Part shown: one piece after another, positions 1 through 14,731 of the stretch
Numbering within the stretch: the first letter of the stretch is position 1
Layout of the letters: every line of letters begins with the position of its first letter
The notes under the pieces: model-generated
The model's input: only the letters and a program-made list of their open reading frames with translations
What the model was told of the DNA's origin: nothing
The model's database searches: none
Source of the DNA: Adineta ricciae
Taxonomy: Eukaryota; Rotifera; Eurotatoria; Adinetida; Adinetidae
Length of the DNA: 64,000 nucleotides
Reading direction: 5' to 3'
NCBI GenBank assembly: GCA_905250025.1
Contig: CAJNOJ010000048.1
Location: 124,001-188,000, forward strand
Program-made: the position numbers and the translations under genes

Positions 1-3000
1 CCCGAACGTGAAACACTCGAGTATGCTTGGCAAATGGAAATCATTCTTGGCAAAATCGCGGCTCGATTGACAACAATTCAGGTGTGTTAAATGTCATTTC
101 AAATCATTTGAAGTTTCTCCTTCTTTGTAGCTGGAAAAAGTGCTCGGATTTGTGAAGAATTTCTATTTACAAATCATGGAAGATGAATACACTCTCACTC
201 GTTCGCCTGTCATCGACAAAACAAAATGGATTGAAAAACTAAAGTACGACGTGCTACGGTTCAGTTTAGATTCTATCGATCTCAATCTCGTCGAAGTTGG
301 CAGTGCAGTTAATGTTCAAGTAAGTCATCGACATCGGATTGACCCACAAGGACTATAGCTATTGACTTTTAGATAGCGCCCATTCGTCTATGTATGTGTA
401 ATATGCATACAGCATTGTGTAACGAAAGTTTAACCTTGAAAGTTGGCAGCATACAAGTTCGTCAGTTATTACGACTCTATCCCGGCTCGTGGTTAGAAGC
501 AGGTTCGATTCATGTTCCTGAACTTCGTATCAATGCCAAATTTGAATGTCATCCGCCATCACCAGCGACGATCAGCGAACAACTGGATTTTCTTCGTCGA
601 CATGATCAACATTCTCAACGCTTACATTTTCTCTACAATCCCAAATCTCAACAAACGTTAAACATCCCAAACATCTCAACGAATTTGAAGCGTCCATCGA
701 ATGTTGGTCTTGCAACGAATGCCAATGTTTTATCGTGCGCCTGTCTTGGTGGCTCGTCGAATTACTACACGCTTGTGCAAGGGGGACAATTTTTCAAGAA
801 TACATTTCGTCTCAGTGAACAATTCTCATTTGGACGTTCGTTGTTTCGTCCCGACGTTCACGTTTTGTATTCACATGCAATCTTCGAACAAAAGTATAAT
901 TGGAATACTTACGAGCGTTTCCATAAGTTTCCCGATGAATTAGAAGATGAAGAAATTTTCTATCCATTCGATTTTTGTGCACAACAAACACAACCCGATG
1001 AAACCCAATCGCCGGCGATCAACGAAAATCATCTGCGACATAGTGTTCCCACTGATTTGTATTCGCTATCACGAACGAGTTCAGTTAAAAATATCAAACC
1101 GAAATCAGTCATCGAGCGAAACCAACACAAACGTTCGTCGTCATCCATTCCGTTAAATAACATCAATCCAGCTTCCTCACCTTCGCCAACAACACCCATC
1201 AGTGATGATTATTTAACACCAAATGATCGATTATCTCCCACAAGTTCCAGTCGTACGAGTCTGAATTCGGCCGTTCATCATCGAAACAATATCATGGAAA
1301 CCTCGTCCATATCATCGTTAACGATGATGCAACAACAGTGCTCAGCTGTCTCGTCACCAATACAGTCGAATACGAATCTGTTCTCCAGATCAGTTGACAA
1401 TGGACGAGATTCACTCACGAATTCATCACGTTCATCATCATTTGATTCGTTAGTAGCTCTAGAAGAAATACTACAGAGACAACAGATGAGGAATAGTTCG
1501 ATGTTCATTCATCACAAAGTAATTATCGGAACAAAAAGGCAACATTTGTCTAATTTGCGTTCTATTGTTTAGGGTGTTTCATCAACAACAGAACATAACA
1601 AAATCCAACAACCATCATTACCCAGTTCGTCATGGATTAGTCTACGCAACCAAATGAAGATGTCCATTCCAAAATCCACTCTTCTGTCCACAACGTATAT
1701 CCGCTATTTATCACATTATCGTTCTTCAACATGGTCCAATACTGCAACATTTCCACCCAATATTCAACGTGAACAAGTTGATCCACGTCCATTACTTGAT
1801 TTCGATTGTGTATCTCAAGGCTTCTCGTGTTCTTTCCTATCTGAGACTTCTTCGTCTCAATCATTCACCACTCCGCCATCTCGACAATCACAGCAGCAGC
1901 AGCAGCAGCAACAACAACAACAACAACAAAATCAGTCACAGTCACTATCAGCAACAACAGTAAACACTCGACCGCGTCCATCAGTTGCGCAATCGATGTC
2001 CCCGATTAACTCTTCGAATAACATTGCAACCGAAAAAGAAATATGCCTTCGGTTTATTGGAGCGTTCAATATTCTTTTGACACCACTAATGTTGGAATGT
2101 TTAACCGTCTACATCGAAAAATGGAAAACATTTGATTTGCATCCGATTTCCATTCTTGATGGTCTCCACGTTCGAGCCCAAACACAATCGAATCCGTCTG
2201 TCACATCGATTGACCTATCAGCAACTAAAATTTCTCTTCAACTACCCAAGATCAATGTTTGCTTACTACAAGCTGGTCTTGCAGAAGACAATGTTCAATT
2301 AACTGAATTACGTACACCTATAGATATTGTGACGATGTCTCTCTTTGCGCTATCATGTAAACAAATTCAGATGGAAACGATTCTCTCGAAGCGCGATCAG
2401 TCCACAGCTGGCGTTTTCAAGATTCAATCGATTACGGGACAGTTTCGTCGATTCGAAAATGATTTTTCCTCCATCGAAAATGTCAATATCCATGCTATAC
2501 AATCGCAACGTTGTCGTTTACAATTCCGTTTAGGAAATGACATTCAAACACATCTACCACTTGGCGTCAATCGAAAGAATGTGGGTTTTGTTATGAATGA
2601 ATTTGGCTTGCAAAGATTATGTTTTAAATTAATTAATAATGCAGCGAAACAGCAGCAACAGAGAAAGTTTATCTCGCCAGTTATGACTCAAGTGGATGAA
2701 ACACATACATCGAGATCGTCGGCAAAACATAAATCCAAACGAAAACAATCGACAGACGTAAGTTTGAGATTTGATCAGTATGTATCATTTACCAGTATTG
2801 TTATCAATTATTTCAGCCACTACTGTCGTCGGCAATCAATTCCCCGACAAACATCACATCGACAGTGACTTCTTCCAGCGCTTCATCGAGTAGTGTATTT
2901 GATGGTTCGATCGATCATGTCTGGATCTCATTTCCAGAACCACCACATCATACGCATTCAACATCGAATTCTTCGAGACGTCCGCGGACGAGTACGACTA

Positions 3001-6000
3001 GCGCCAAGCAAGCGCCGGCACCAAAGAAACTGTTTTCGTACACGCGATACGATTGGAATTTCCTGTCGACGTTATCTCCCACTGTTCTCGGCTGGTTTTG
3101 TGTCATTAATCGAATACAAAAGCCGATGGAAAAGTTTCTTCATAGACGCGAAAAGCGACTCGACGCTGTCTTAGCGTATTTTCTTGTCGAAACGAAACCT
3201 ACATTGACTCTATCAAAAAGTAAATTCTATGATTTGTTCACTCCGAAAACAAAATACCTTCTTTCACATCCGGTTTGTCAACTGGTTACTGAACTTCGCA
3301 AACAATTCAATCATAGTACACAAATGCATATCAATCTTCAACCGATTATTGTGCCTGAATTGCAAATACTCAAACAAGGTATACGCGGAGCTTGTCATGA
3401 TTGGGCAAAAATCATTAAACAACAGCCACATCAAATCATCGTTCAACCCATCACATTACCACCATCAACTTCGCCAATCAATGTTATTTTACCCACTTCT
3501 AGTAATGAACAAGAACAACCACCAGCTGTCGTACGAGCGCCAACGAAAGTTGATCGTGTCCAACGTTTTATTGGACATGAATTTGTCAAAACACATCCAC
3601 GTCAACCAGCGACAGGCCCTATAAAGCTACAGGACGGTCTCGATCATGGTACAACCAATGGATCTGCTATTCGAAAGCGCACAATAGTACAAAACACGCG
3701 AAATAGTGCTAACAACAGAGAAACACTGATTGACATGATTGGCGACAGTAATGATCCGGGTGTGGGCGAAACTCGACGTCCATCTGGCTTCTTAGGTAAA
3801 GAACGCTCTTATTTCTTCAGATCTATAATCAAGTTATGGATTAAAGACTAAATCGAAATATTCTTTTCTTTTTCATAAGTAGTTATGCGAGAAAAAGCCT
3901 CTAACGGTAGGATTGGTATTTAGAAACATACGTTTTTGCAATATTAGCTTTGTGTCTTGTGCTTAGTGAATGATGAATGAATTTAGAATGAGAGATGTGA
4001 AGTGTTGTCCACCTGAGGTAACCAATAGATAGCCTATCGCAGGGAAGGATGTAACGGGAGCATTTATCTTCTTGAATCATTTCATCTTTGCTTATCAATG
4101 ACTATTACACTATATTATTCGACGATTGAGTCATCTTCTTCTAAGGGATGCTTGAAAGCTGAACTAATTCACATCGATCTTCTTTAGTCAAATGACTGAC
4201 TATATCATATCCTCGCCTTACAATCGAACACAGTATCTACTTAGAAGTAATCCTTGTTATTATATGAATCGTGGCGGTTTAATTCTGAGAAAGAGTTTAA
4301 TTCACTTTTTCATCAACACTTGGAAAAGATTTGTCGAACTACGAAAATCTTTTGATTAGTGTTTATCTCCATTCACTATCTATTATATAAATCCTATTGT
4401 AACCAAAACTATTAGTTGACCAATGTCATTTCCCTTTCCCAAATTTTTCATTTCTGTTGTTGTTTGTGAACATCCCTTACCCATAAGTAAGACTTCATGA
4501 ATGTTTTTATAGAGCCAGCTTCGGGTTATGTAAATGTAGCATATCAAGAAGGTAAGCGGTCTCATTTTTCAATGGTTGAATTAGCAAGAAAATCTAGCAA
4601 ATGTTATCAAATACTTAAAACTTTGCTTCTTCTCACGCTCTCATTCACATGGCGAAAGGAATTGACATGGGCCGAACAAATGTGTTCATATGATAATGCA
4701 AACTTCTAGATGCATGTGCATGACGTTGATGCTTTTTCATTTTAACGAAGAATGGAAACGAAGTCTTTGGTGAATGTTTAACATTCGTTTGCTTTCTCTT
4801 TAAAGGTGATGCGATGCGACGTTTCGAACCGACAGTGAACGTTAACAATACAAATGGTTACAAACGTTTAAGTATTGGCCATGATGAGTCCGATTTCGAA
4901 GGTAACTCTAGTGCCATTCGCTCAGCGGACAATGCTCATGATAATGAAGCGGTGTATTACACCGACAGTGCTCGAGAGTATGCGGACTCAGTGGAACAGC
5001 TATTTAAGATTTTACTTGAATATGCTGGTGTTGAATTATCTGTTTCATCGTCAATCGAACCATTGTTTGAAAAATTAGGTCAGACAGTTCTAGCATCAGC
5101 ACAGATCAAACGATTTGACGTGAAAATCCTCCCCAACGAACCAGCAAATGAAACTCAAACAAATGTAAATCACCAGCCATCATCACCACCAACCACAGTT
5201 CAGTTTCGAGTGCCACATATTCGCCCATCGATATTGAACACATCCAACGAACTATCGATCCTTTCGGTAACAAATTTAAGCATTCAAAGTGTCTGTCGGC
5301 AATCACTCGAATACGACCGATTACATTCGGCGAACGTCCAAGCTGGTATACGTGTACAGCGTGTTCAACAAGAAGTCAATCTTTCGTTCATTCGCTTGGT
5401 TTACCAGTTCTATACAGTTGTCGGTAATGCTGTTGAATACACTGGCATCGATGAAATAACGAGAACAGACGCGAATACGAACGAACAACAGAATGATGCA
5501 CTCGATACTTCTGGTATTATGAATCCTGATAATGGTGTTCAAAATCTTGTTTTACGAACTCTCGAGCCGAGCATTCTTCAACTAGATTCTCAGTATAATG
5601 ACACTGGACTCGATCATCCCGAAAGACAATGTTGGAAAAAATTACGAGAATTGGTCGCGCATAATGCTACATCAGCAGTACCTAAACCAACACAACCACC
5701 TGTAACTACCACGAGCCGGAAGCAACAACGTAGTGGTTCACAACCACCTAATGAGAACATACCACAACAGCAAAATCAAACAAGATTGATCGGTGCTAAT
5801 GGAAGTGCTGAAACACTTTTACTTTCGTCATTTGGTTGGTTAATTATTGATGAAATACATTATGCAGCTTCGTTGGGCGGATTGAAAGTGGATGGATGCA
5901 TGGGAAAAGTTCAAGGAAGTATTAGCATATCTCAAAGACTTCGAGCTTTACAAGCAACGGCCAATAGTCAACATACGAAGAAGTAGGATGATTATACGTT

Positions 6001-9000
6001 TACATCGAGATGATAAATGTGCTCATTTCTAGATATGATGGTTCATTGATTGTCCAAATTGGTTCGACATCGCTCTCACTTAAAGAAACACTTTCTACGT
6101 CAGCAGACAATCTTCCGCACTCGACTGTTCCATTGACTCATCCATCTTCGTCGAATATTCCTTCTTCGAACCGAGAAATCTCCGTTCTTGATATTATCGT
6201 CGGTAAATCACGTGCGCTAACATCTCTTCAAACTCGTGGAGTTAATCTGACGTTGAGTGGTGTAACAAACATTGGCACAATTGCGATGGATGTGCCATTG
6301 CGACCTCAAGAAGTTCATGATCTTGTCAATCGGGCCGGTCGGCTAATCACATCCTATGTACAAGAATTTCTTCCCGATGATACTCAACAGACGTCATTAA
6401 CCCCGTCGACCGTCAATGTCGACACTGGAACGATTAATGCAAGTTTGAACGATACCATCGAAGAACCGAACATGTCTGTTCCATTAGAACGTACGATAAC
6501 AAAGAAACGTTTAGGCACGCGTCGTAAAGATACCAAAACTCGAAATGCTAATGCACGTCCATTGGAAACGCAGCAAAGTCTCTCATCAGCGTCATCAAAG
6601 CGGCCAGTTTTTGAAGCTCATATAACTGCTCAATGTCAAGGCATGACATTCTCCACAACACTTCTCTCGACATTAAAAGCCCAGTATAAAATCGGCATTC
6701 TCGAAGGTGTGGCTAATATTGGTGCTACGAAATCACGTTTTACTGCTATCATCCATGAACATGCTCTACATTTTCTCAATAATAACAATAACGATCGTCA
6801 ACAGCCGCCGACAGTTAGTTCCGACAATCATGTTCGTATTGATTTCCCTGAAATTCGTTGTTATGGAAACTATGATATGCAACAAGAACTAGCAAATAAA
6901 AGCAAAGGACATTTGAATCTTCGTACGAAAATCGACTTACTTAAATTAACGATCACAGCCGACTTTCTTGCACAGCTGGTTTTCGTTTCAAAAGTGATCA
7001 TACATGAAATCAACGAAATTTTAGCGAAAGTTTCTGGTTTCGATCAATTTCGGTTTGGTTCAACTAAGCATGGACGATTATCATCGTCATCGACAGTGCC
7101 GATCATGCGTGTTGGTTCGACTGATATTGAAGATGAAGGTGACTACGATGAGGATGACGAAGATGATAACGAACTAGGAAAAGACCAGCAAGCAACACCG
7201 GCAACACCATTTACATACAAAATCCATATATCGATGAGAGGTTTCGAAGTTATGGGTCAGACACCGTCGAATACAACAGTGAAATTCGAGAATGGGGCTG
7301 ATAAAGTGCCAATACTTGTTAAACTAACAAATTACGATGAGCAAAATCCACTTTACCTTTATAACAAACCGCTAATCAACGCTCTATTGTACATCAAGCT
7401 TAGTCTCGGACAACTCTTGCACACAGGTGGTTTTCAAGATGCTGCGTATTTCAAAACGAAACTATTATTAAGAAATTCTTTCCAATCGGACGATCCAGAA
7501 AAAGAAGCATACTTTATTCGTTTAACAAAACCGAGTTTCTACTGGCAACCTGGTGCCATCGATAAAGGAATCCTCTTTTGGTTAAATTATAAGAACACAT
7601 ATGAACACTGGAATGAACAGCGTGGAGCATTCACAACGACTACAAGTGACTCGGCGCGTATACGTTCGATTGTTAATGTTCCGACATCGCCAACAACAAC
7701 TAAAGAACTCAATCTGATGTTTCAGTTACACATTGTAGATTTAGGTATTGCCATTCCACTGCAACAATATGATCTTCCACCAAAATTAACAACAACAGAT
7801 ACTCTACTAACACAAGGAATGACTACTCAACAATCAGTACCGGCCCTAGACGAAAGCAGTGATTTCCTTGTCTTTACTTTGGATAAGACAACGATCTCAG
7901 CGTGTTCGTGTGGTGCGATTATAAGTTCGGGTTCATTCGAAGGTTTTTGCTTTCGTTTCGCTGAAAACTTTCAACAAACAAACAACAACTGGAAACCAGA
8001 ACGCTCATCCTCGTCATGGAATACTATTCTCAACGCTTGTTGCGTTCCGAGCGGACAATACTTGATGCACTCACGTGCGAGACATATTTTGAATTCTAAC
8101 AGCCCTAAATGGTTCCTCAATGTTCAATGGGATATGAAAGGTATCGATATAAATCTAGATTCAACTGTCGGCAAACGTTTTTCTCAACTAATACGAACAA
8201 TAACTTCTACACAATTAATCGAACCAGCCGACCATTCGAATAGTGAGACGAATTCATCATCGAACTTGAATTTGTTGAACACGCAGGCGGGTAGTACGAA
8301 AAATATTCAAGAAAATCTTGATGAAAACGAAGATGATGAAAGAAATAAACGACTGGAATATGAACATTTGATATTGGGACAACGAATTGAAACATTAAAG
8401 TAAGATTCACATTTCACACAAGACCAAACGAAACTGTGTTCGATTTTCTAGACGATCTAATACACCGTATGAAATTTTAAAACCGGAACTGGTCAGATAT
8501 GAATGGTTGGAAAAGGAATTGCTTCACACAGTCAAATCAGAAATCCAACAAATTATGAAGAAACAATCAAATAAGGTATTGTGATTGTCTTTTCCTAGTT
8601 CGAAGCGATTGAAGCAGAGAAAGATGTAGCCATTGTCCGTTAATATATATTCCTATTTGACAAAGACTTTTCGAAACGAATGAGTTTTGTAGCCACTACC
8701 ACAACAACAGCAAGTTTTTACTATGCAACAGCAAAATGAATTATTTCGACGATCAAATATAGCCACGGTTCGAATTTCAATCTAGTCTGAATGTTGTGTG
8801 CACGCCCTATAATAATCGTTGTTTCCCATTATACCGCTTGATGTGAACTATTTCATTCGAACATAATCTCATCAATCTGTTGTGCATTTAGACTGGACAT
8901 AATCGCGATCGAAATCGTATTGATTCACCAAGCCATCGACGAACCCAATCCCATGATGTTAATACCAACACACATCATCTACAGTAAGTTCTTTTACATT

Positions 9001-12000
9001 CATCTAGTCTTTCATACAGAAACGACGCTTTTTATAAAACTGCTTTTATGTGTACCTGCTAATAGTATACGACGTTATCCACTGAGACAGATAGCCACAT
9101 GTGCCTCGGCATTAAGTTTTCACCGTCGAAACGCGTAAGGCATACCTCACTGCTTTGTTAATATTCGTTTCTATCACACTCATAATTTTACTTATTAATC
9201 TGGCTTTTCTACAGATTTTAATACAAAGGGCAGGAGAAGGGACTGATAGAATTCTCAAAGAAATGTTATTCATCGTTTCTGATTTGTTTAGATCGGATGT
9301 CACAGCATATTCATCATCAATACGCGAAGATGAAATAGAGACCGATACACCGCGAGCATCAAGTGCTAACATTCGGTAATATATCTCTTTCTCTTCCAAT
9401 CGATTCATACGATCTCGAATAACTTTCCCATTTAGTTTTCCGACTCAAGATTCAACTCAATTCGATGATCATCATTCCATCCCGACCAGCACTCCCAATG
9501 AAATCACATCAGCGCCAGCTGTTGATTTAGAATTGAATGTACAAATTCAGATCGCTAGTGGTTCATGTAATCTATATACCCGTCGTGATTTAATATCTCA
9601 TTCACCATTCACAACAACCAATCCAACAAAACAACAGCAATCACAAGCGAATATCGGTGCTAGTGTATATATCAACAAAACTGAATATCAAGTGTCCCAA
9701 TTTTTCTTGCCGGGTGTCGACGTCGATGCACATTACAATTCGAAACACAACAATACAACGAATAGTGCTTTGAATAAACGTGGCAGTTTCTACTGTCGAG
9801 CTATGATACAATCGCCAACAACACAAATAACCATACATCCGTTGCTATTGGATTTTCTTGAACAAGCACTTGAACATATTACTTTACCACAAGACCAAGA
9901 ACGACAAACAAATTTACAGCAAGAACAAATGCAAAATATCAATGAAGACAATCCCGAGAATGATCACTTGAAAACAATGTAAGTACTATCGATGTACGAA
10001 TATTTCTCTCATTAAGATTATATCTCCTAGGTTCTTAATCGAAGATCAGTCATCCACGGCATCATTTCCTATCGATGTCGTTGTTAGCCTTTTCATTCAG
10101 CCATCCGTTCTTCTATTCACATGTTTACCAACTCATCCCATGGAATGTGAACTTCGTTTACCTACAGTCGACGTTGTCTTCTCTTCGAAACGTGCTTCAT
10201 TAGACAACGTCCCATCGTCGGTTATCGACAGTGATACTGAACAAATTATCGAAAATTCTCTTGGTGGTCTAAGTTTTTCTCTGTATATGAAAGATTTCAA
10301 ACTGAATGTATACCATCCATTTTCTGGCGAGTCGAAAGTACATCTATTCGAAGATATTCGATCAGGACAATTACGAACGCGCAATGCACTAGCGGTTAGT
10401 GTTCAGTCTGTATCATTCAATATTTCTCGTACACGGTACACTCTTATTGAACGCGACGGTGAGGTTTTGAACAATATACAATTGTCCATTATTGGTCAGA
10501 TCTCGAAGGCACAATTCGAATATGATATAAAACGTTTTTCTGAAATATTAACATTTCCGAAAATTTGGTACAATCGCTCATTGGCACGTCGATTGTTCTT
10601 AGGCGATGAAACATTACCGACAACGATCCCAACAGCATCGCCAGCACCACCGCATTCAACGTCATCGACTGTGACAAAATCAGCGGCTCCAAACGTGGCT
10701 AAAGCAGCCGCAAGTAAACAGTTACGTAAAGAAGCTCGCGTGTTACTAGCAATACAATTGAAAGAATTGCAAATTTCGATGAGAATGTCTAATGTCATGG
10801 GTAAAGTCGAATGGAATACAACAGATGTTTCATCAACGGGTAGTTTAACATTAACGAACGATGGTCAACGTACCTTCTTCTTTTCAATTGGCCTACAGAA
10901 ATCGGTTTTCCAAGCCGACGAGGGTATCGTCGGAGGTATTATTCGGTTGAAAAATCTTCGAACGACAGGTACATTATCGTTTGTTGACTAAACTTCCATT
11001 CATTGAATCGATTCATCTCATTTTTTTAGGCCTCATTCGGCACGGTCTACAAAATCATGCATTTCTCAATGAATCCTCTCATGTCTTCGATGTTCTTACC
11101 GACGCTATTGAAATTCGTCTCGATTATATGAGTTTTCCAACCTTGATGGGTCGTATATGTCATATACTACTTCGCTTAAAAGATGATCATCATGGCACAC
11201 CAGGTAGCCATTCTATGCCTCCTTCGACCCTAGTGCTTGTTAATCTCGAATGGTCACAATTACATCTAATGATAACACGCTCAACGACCCCGGATATAAT
11301 CAAAATGGTTCTGAAATTATGGGAATTCTTCAATGCACATTTACTCAACTCGAAAAGTCTACTAGCGTCGATTCATTACGATTTTCACGATGGTGTACGA
11401 CAAAATCATGTGGAAAAGAAACCGACGAGTGGCCAATCGAAATATGACACAAATATTATCAAACGATATATTGGCATGCACGGAGGAGAATTGATGTTGC
11501 AAGGACACAATTTGACCCTAGTCGTTTTTCATGGTTCAAATTTTAAAGCGCGTCAGTGGGCGTTATTTTCTCTGAACGAGCCACAAATCAATTTTGTCAC
11601 AGATCATGGAGAAACAGGCGATGGTAAGCTCAGTATTTGAATTATTCTATGATATGATCGATCCGTTCCTTGTTTTAGTCAATCAGAAATTATTCTTCTA
11701 TCTTGGTCATCAAGGACAAACAATGCCCAGATCTCGGACAAATATGGCGTCAATATCAAAAGTGACGAGAAACAGTAATGAAGCACCTTCGAATCTAACC
11801 ATTAATGAATGGTTTAATTATGCGAGTTCGACCATATCTGCTGTTGGTACGTATGAGGAATTAGCGAAAGGAATGTTTCTAAATGCATTTTTGCCAGGTT
11901 TACGTGATTTTCCAAGTATGGACGATGTACCGAATCCTGTATTACTGACTAAAGCTCGTTCGAAACAGTACGAACAGAGTGCTGAATCGATCTTTATTCT

Positions 12001-12629
12001 ACCTGGCCTTGAACTACGATTTCAAACACGGCAATTATCCGGTAAACGCTTTCATTCTGTTTCATCGATTAAAACAAAGTTGATTCTGTTCTTCAGGACA
12101 AGTTCATTGTAGTTTCGAAACCGAATTCTACGAGCATATCATGTTTTCATTCAATGCTGAGCATTTCTACTTCCTACATGATCTCATTTCATCCTACATC
12201 AAAGAAAAAGAAAAAGGTAAAAGTCAAGACCTTCCTCGATAACCAATAGCTTGATTTTCTTTAGCGACTTCGAATGATAAACCAAGACAACGATCGCCAC
12301 CATCGGCAACAACCCATCCTATTGATAATGCCGCATTGGCGTCACTTGACGAAGTACGAAGTGATGATTTGCGTCATTTCCATTGCCCGGATGCGAAATG
12401 GAAACTACAACCTACCATCAAACTCCTTACTGCGTATGGAAACGAAGTCGAACCATTCGGTGCTGATTACATTCTGCAGAAACTAGGCTTTCGTCATGCA
12501 CGTTTAACAATACCAAAATGGCTTCAACGTGGTATTATGGATCCATGCGAACAATCCATGACAGTCGTACAGTTATTTCTTATCTTTCTTTTACCAGAGC
12601 GCTTCAAAGAAATGTGCATGCGGCAATGA
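1..12629 (+). CDS. BLTP1: BLTP1 (KIAA1109/Tweek) C-terminal part, 5' truncated by window
   Basis: This is the C-terminal portion of the bridge-like lipid-transfer protein that carries lipids between membranes at contact sites. Exons that I could phase are 1-81, 131-319, 373-1518, 1573-2757, 2817-3795, 4513-4551, 4806-5982, 6033-8399, 8452-8575, 8693-8767, 8892-8983, 9066-9134, 9215-9375, 9436-9978, 10031-10968, 11030-11623, 11679-12041, 12097-12216 and 12265-12629. Vertebrate KIAA1109-like segments are recognisable, such as RLPTVDVVFSS, SRSTTPDIIKM (starting LITRSTTPD here), NEWFNYAS, ISSYIKEKEK and YILQKLGFRHARLTIPKWL near the end. Long Ser/Gln-rich linkers separate conserved blocks. The gene starts outside the window. 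The phase across 8892-9134 does not close with canonical splice sites, and the last residues after 12560 may involve another small intron. Family assignment is secure. Confidence 0.94.
1893..1932 (+). repeat. CAG/CAA polyglutamine tract in BLTP1
   Basis: A run of CAG and CAA codons encodes about a dozen consecutive glutamines in a low-complexity linker of BLTP1. The mix of CAG and CAA argues for an expressed Gln tract rather than a pure slippage repeat. Confidence 0.85.
3796..4512 (+). other. BLTP1: Long BLTP1 intron
   Basis: This 717-nt interval is much longer than the other BLTP1 introns (50-130 nt). It joins a phase-1 donor in the codon after a Gly-Phe-Leu to a small 39-nt exon (4513-4551). 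I see no convincing gene on either strand inside it. If the intron were not removed, the frame would stop at about 3851. Confidence 0.6.
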
Positions 12630-12918
12630 TACTGCTTTCCAAAACGAAACATATTAAACTTTACTTCATAATCCAGCTCAATAATGCATTTGTTTTCTGT
12701 ATCTTGTATATTTTCTAGTCGTTTGTTTGCAATTATGTTTACAACTGTATGCTGTCATTTTCGTTACATACGAACTAGTTATTTTTGTATTTTTTATGAA
12801 AAAATTCAATTTAATCAGTTCGTGCTTCAGTTCTGTGCACGTGTGGATGTGAGAAATAATAAAATGAAAAAAAATTCCAATCTTGTACTTCATGTTTGTC
12901 GATGCTCAAATCCATCGA
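12630..12918. other. Convergent 3' intergenic spacer
   Basis: This AT-rich spacer lies between the stop codons of convergent BLTP1 and SIAE. It holds an AATAAA-type signal near 12858 (in AATAATAAAATG) and nothing else I can support. Confidence 0.5.
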
Positions 12919-14731
12919 TTAAAAGAAATGAATGTAAGGTGGAGCAGGGACTTCCTGATCTTCAGCGTTGTAAACTGCTGCTTCTTTGTATGCACAAGGA
13001 GTTTCTCGCCATAAGTAACGATATCCGAACAATCTCTTCGAAATACATGAACTTGGTATATCCAGAGAAATGCTTAATGGTGATCCTTTGATTTCACTCG
13101 CGGGTGCTGCCACCCATACGGTTTCATTCGATTTACAGATATCCTCTGCGATGCAACAAATCTGAAAATAATCGATTACAATAACGACTAGATGACTGTA
13201 TTCGATATACTTCAAAGCCGTTGGTGTTTCGTAATTGAACACCTTTCGAGACTTTATCGGAGTACATCACTTGAATTTGATGCGTATGGGGTATGATGGA
13301 GAAATCGACTATAATTGGTCCTTGATAAGGGATGTTTGTCAGATTATAAGCGATAGCTAGACCTGAACGAGAGAGTCGATAGCCAACGTCGAGTTTATTA
13401 CGTGGGTGAATTCTATTTTAAGAAATCATTTTCCACCGAATAAATTTATTTGAGTAATGTACTCTCACCCGCCTTTATCGTCACGTAAGTCCATTGCCGT
13501 GGCCATGAACACATTCGGTACAACATCATTAGGTACATATCCAACATCGAATGTTTGATGCCAACGAATCCAAGGAAATCCGCCAATGACGTTTCCCGTA
13601 GCTTCTCGTGTTGACAACTGCGCAGAAAAATATATGAAGTGTATCTCTTCAAAATATTCCTACTTGAACGAAACCGAACGGAAATGTTGGATCCGTATTT
13701 GACATGGTGCGTTCATGCCATATACCTCTCCAATGCTCAATCATTTTAGAAAATGTACATTTGTATTTATTGCGATTGAAATTTGCATTGGCTTCACCTT
13801 GATACCAAAGAGCTCCTTTGATGACCATTCGAGTGAATGGATGAATCATGGCATTATATAAGACTGTATTGTTCAGAACAATATCCAATTGATTATCTTG
13901 GTCGATTGATACTCGGGGATTTCTAAAATATCACAACGTGATGGCTATCAATGGTATGAGTTGTTCTACCGTGAGATACCACAATCTTTCAGAACTTGAG
14001 GCGGTGACCAGAGTTCTACTGCAGTTCCACCCCATGATGTATGTACGAGGCCAATAGGACGTCCATCTAGTTCTACTTGAACCATACGACCATACAGCCA
14101 ACACACAGCTGATGTATATGGACTTCCGACACTATCAGCCGATGCAATAGACCACGGTAGAGCTATGGCTAGAAGTTCTTCTTCAGGCGTCGATGATTGT
14201 TGTCTTGATGCTGTAAACAGCCGAATCTTTGGATATTTATCAGCATTTTCAATTTCTATTGAACCATTAAACATATTTCGAACAGCAAATGCCATATTGG
14301 ACTGTCCTGAACATACCCATACATCACCGAACAGTACATCATGCAGAGTGATTGTGACAATCGTACCATTAGGCAATGGTTGGTGAACGTCAATATTGAA
14401 AGGGCCTTCTTCACTTTCAGCATCGAGAGTGACTGACCATATAGATTCACCTGTTCTATCGATTGCTGATGAAGAACTTCTCGTTCCATAGATTTTCCTA
14501 TTCATTGTCAAGACAATAGGAACGTTAAAATCTTCTACATATCCCCAAACAACAGCTCGCTGTGGAGCGCGTTGAAGAACCATATGATTTTGATAGTAGT
14601 TCGCAAATCGAACGGTTCCATCAACTATAACGATGATTTGTATACATTACTTATAAAATTTCTTTTACTTCTTTTTTACCTCTCAGGAAGTAGAAAGCTA
14701 TTAAAAAACCAATAAGATAAAATTCGTTCAT
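12919..14731 (-). CDS. SIAE: Sialate O-acetylesterase
   Basis: Predicted secreted or lysosomal esterase that removes O-acetyl groups from sialic acids. Six exons fit: 14731-14680, 14624-13970, 13922-13664, 13617-13469, 13412-13211 and 13161-12919. They total 1560 nt, giving 519 residues; the human enzyme has 523. Exon 1 encodes a short hydrophobic signal peptide starting MNEFYLIGFLIAFYF. The SGNH-type nucleophile block GDVWVCSGQSNM is present (Ser in GQSN), as are ALWYQGEAN, FPWIRWHQTFDVGYVP and the DLRDDKGGIHP segment carrying the candidate Asp/His of the active site. The C-terminus, APPYIHFF, resembles the human end. The family call is very secure; subcellular site is inferred from the signal peptide. 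Confidence 0.95.

Noticed and set aside
1278-1508. Antisense ORFs across BLTP1 and other genes
   Set aside because: They are shadows of coding exons on the opposite strand and carry no recognisable domains or start context.
3841-3851. BLTP1 ending at the stop near 3851
   Set aside because: Conserved BLTP1 sequence continues for another 8 kb, and a donor at 3796 joins in phase to exons 4513-4551 and 4806 onward.
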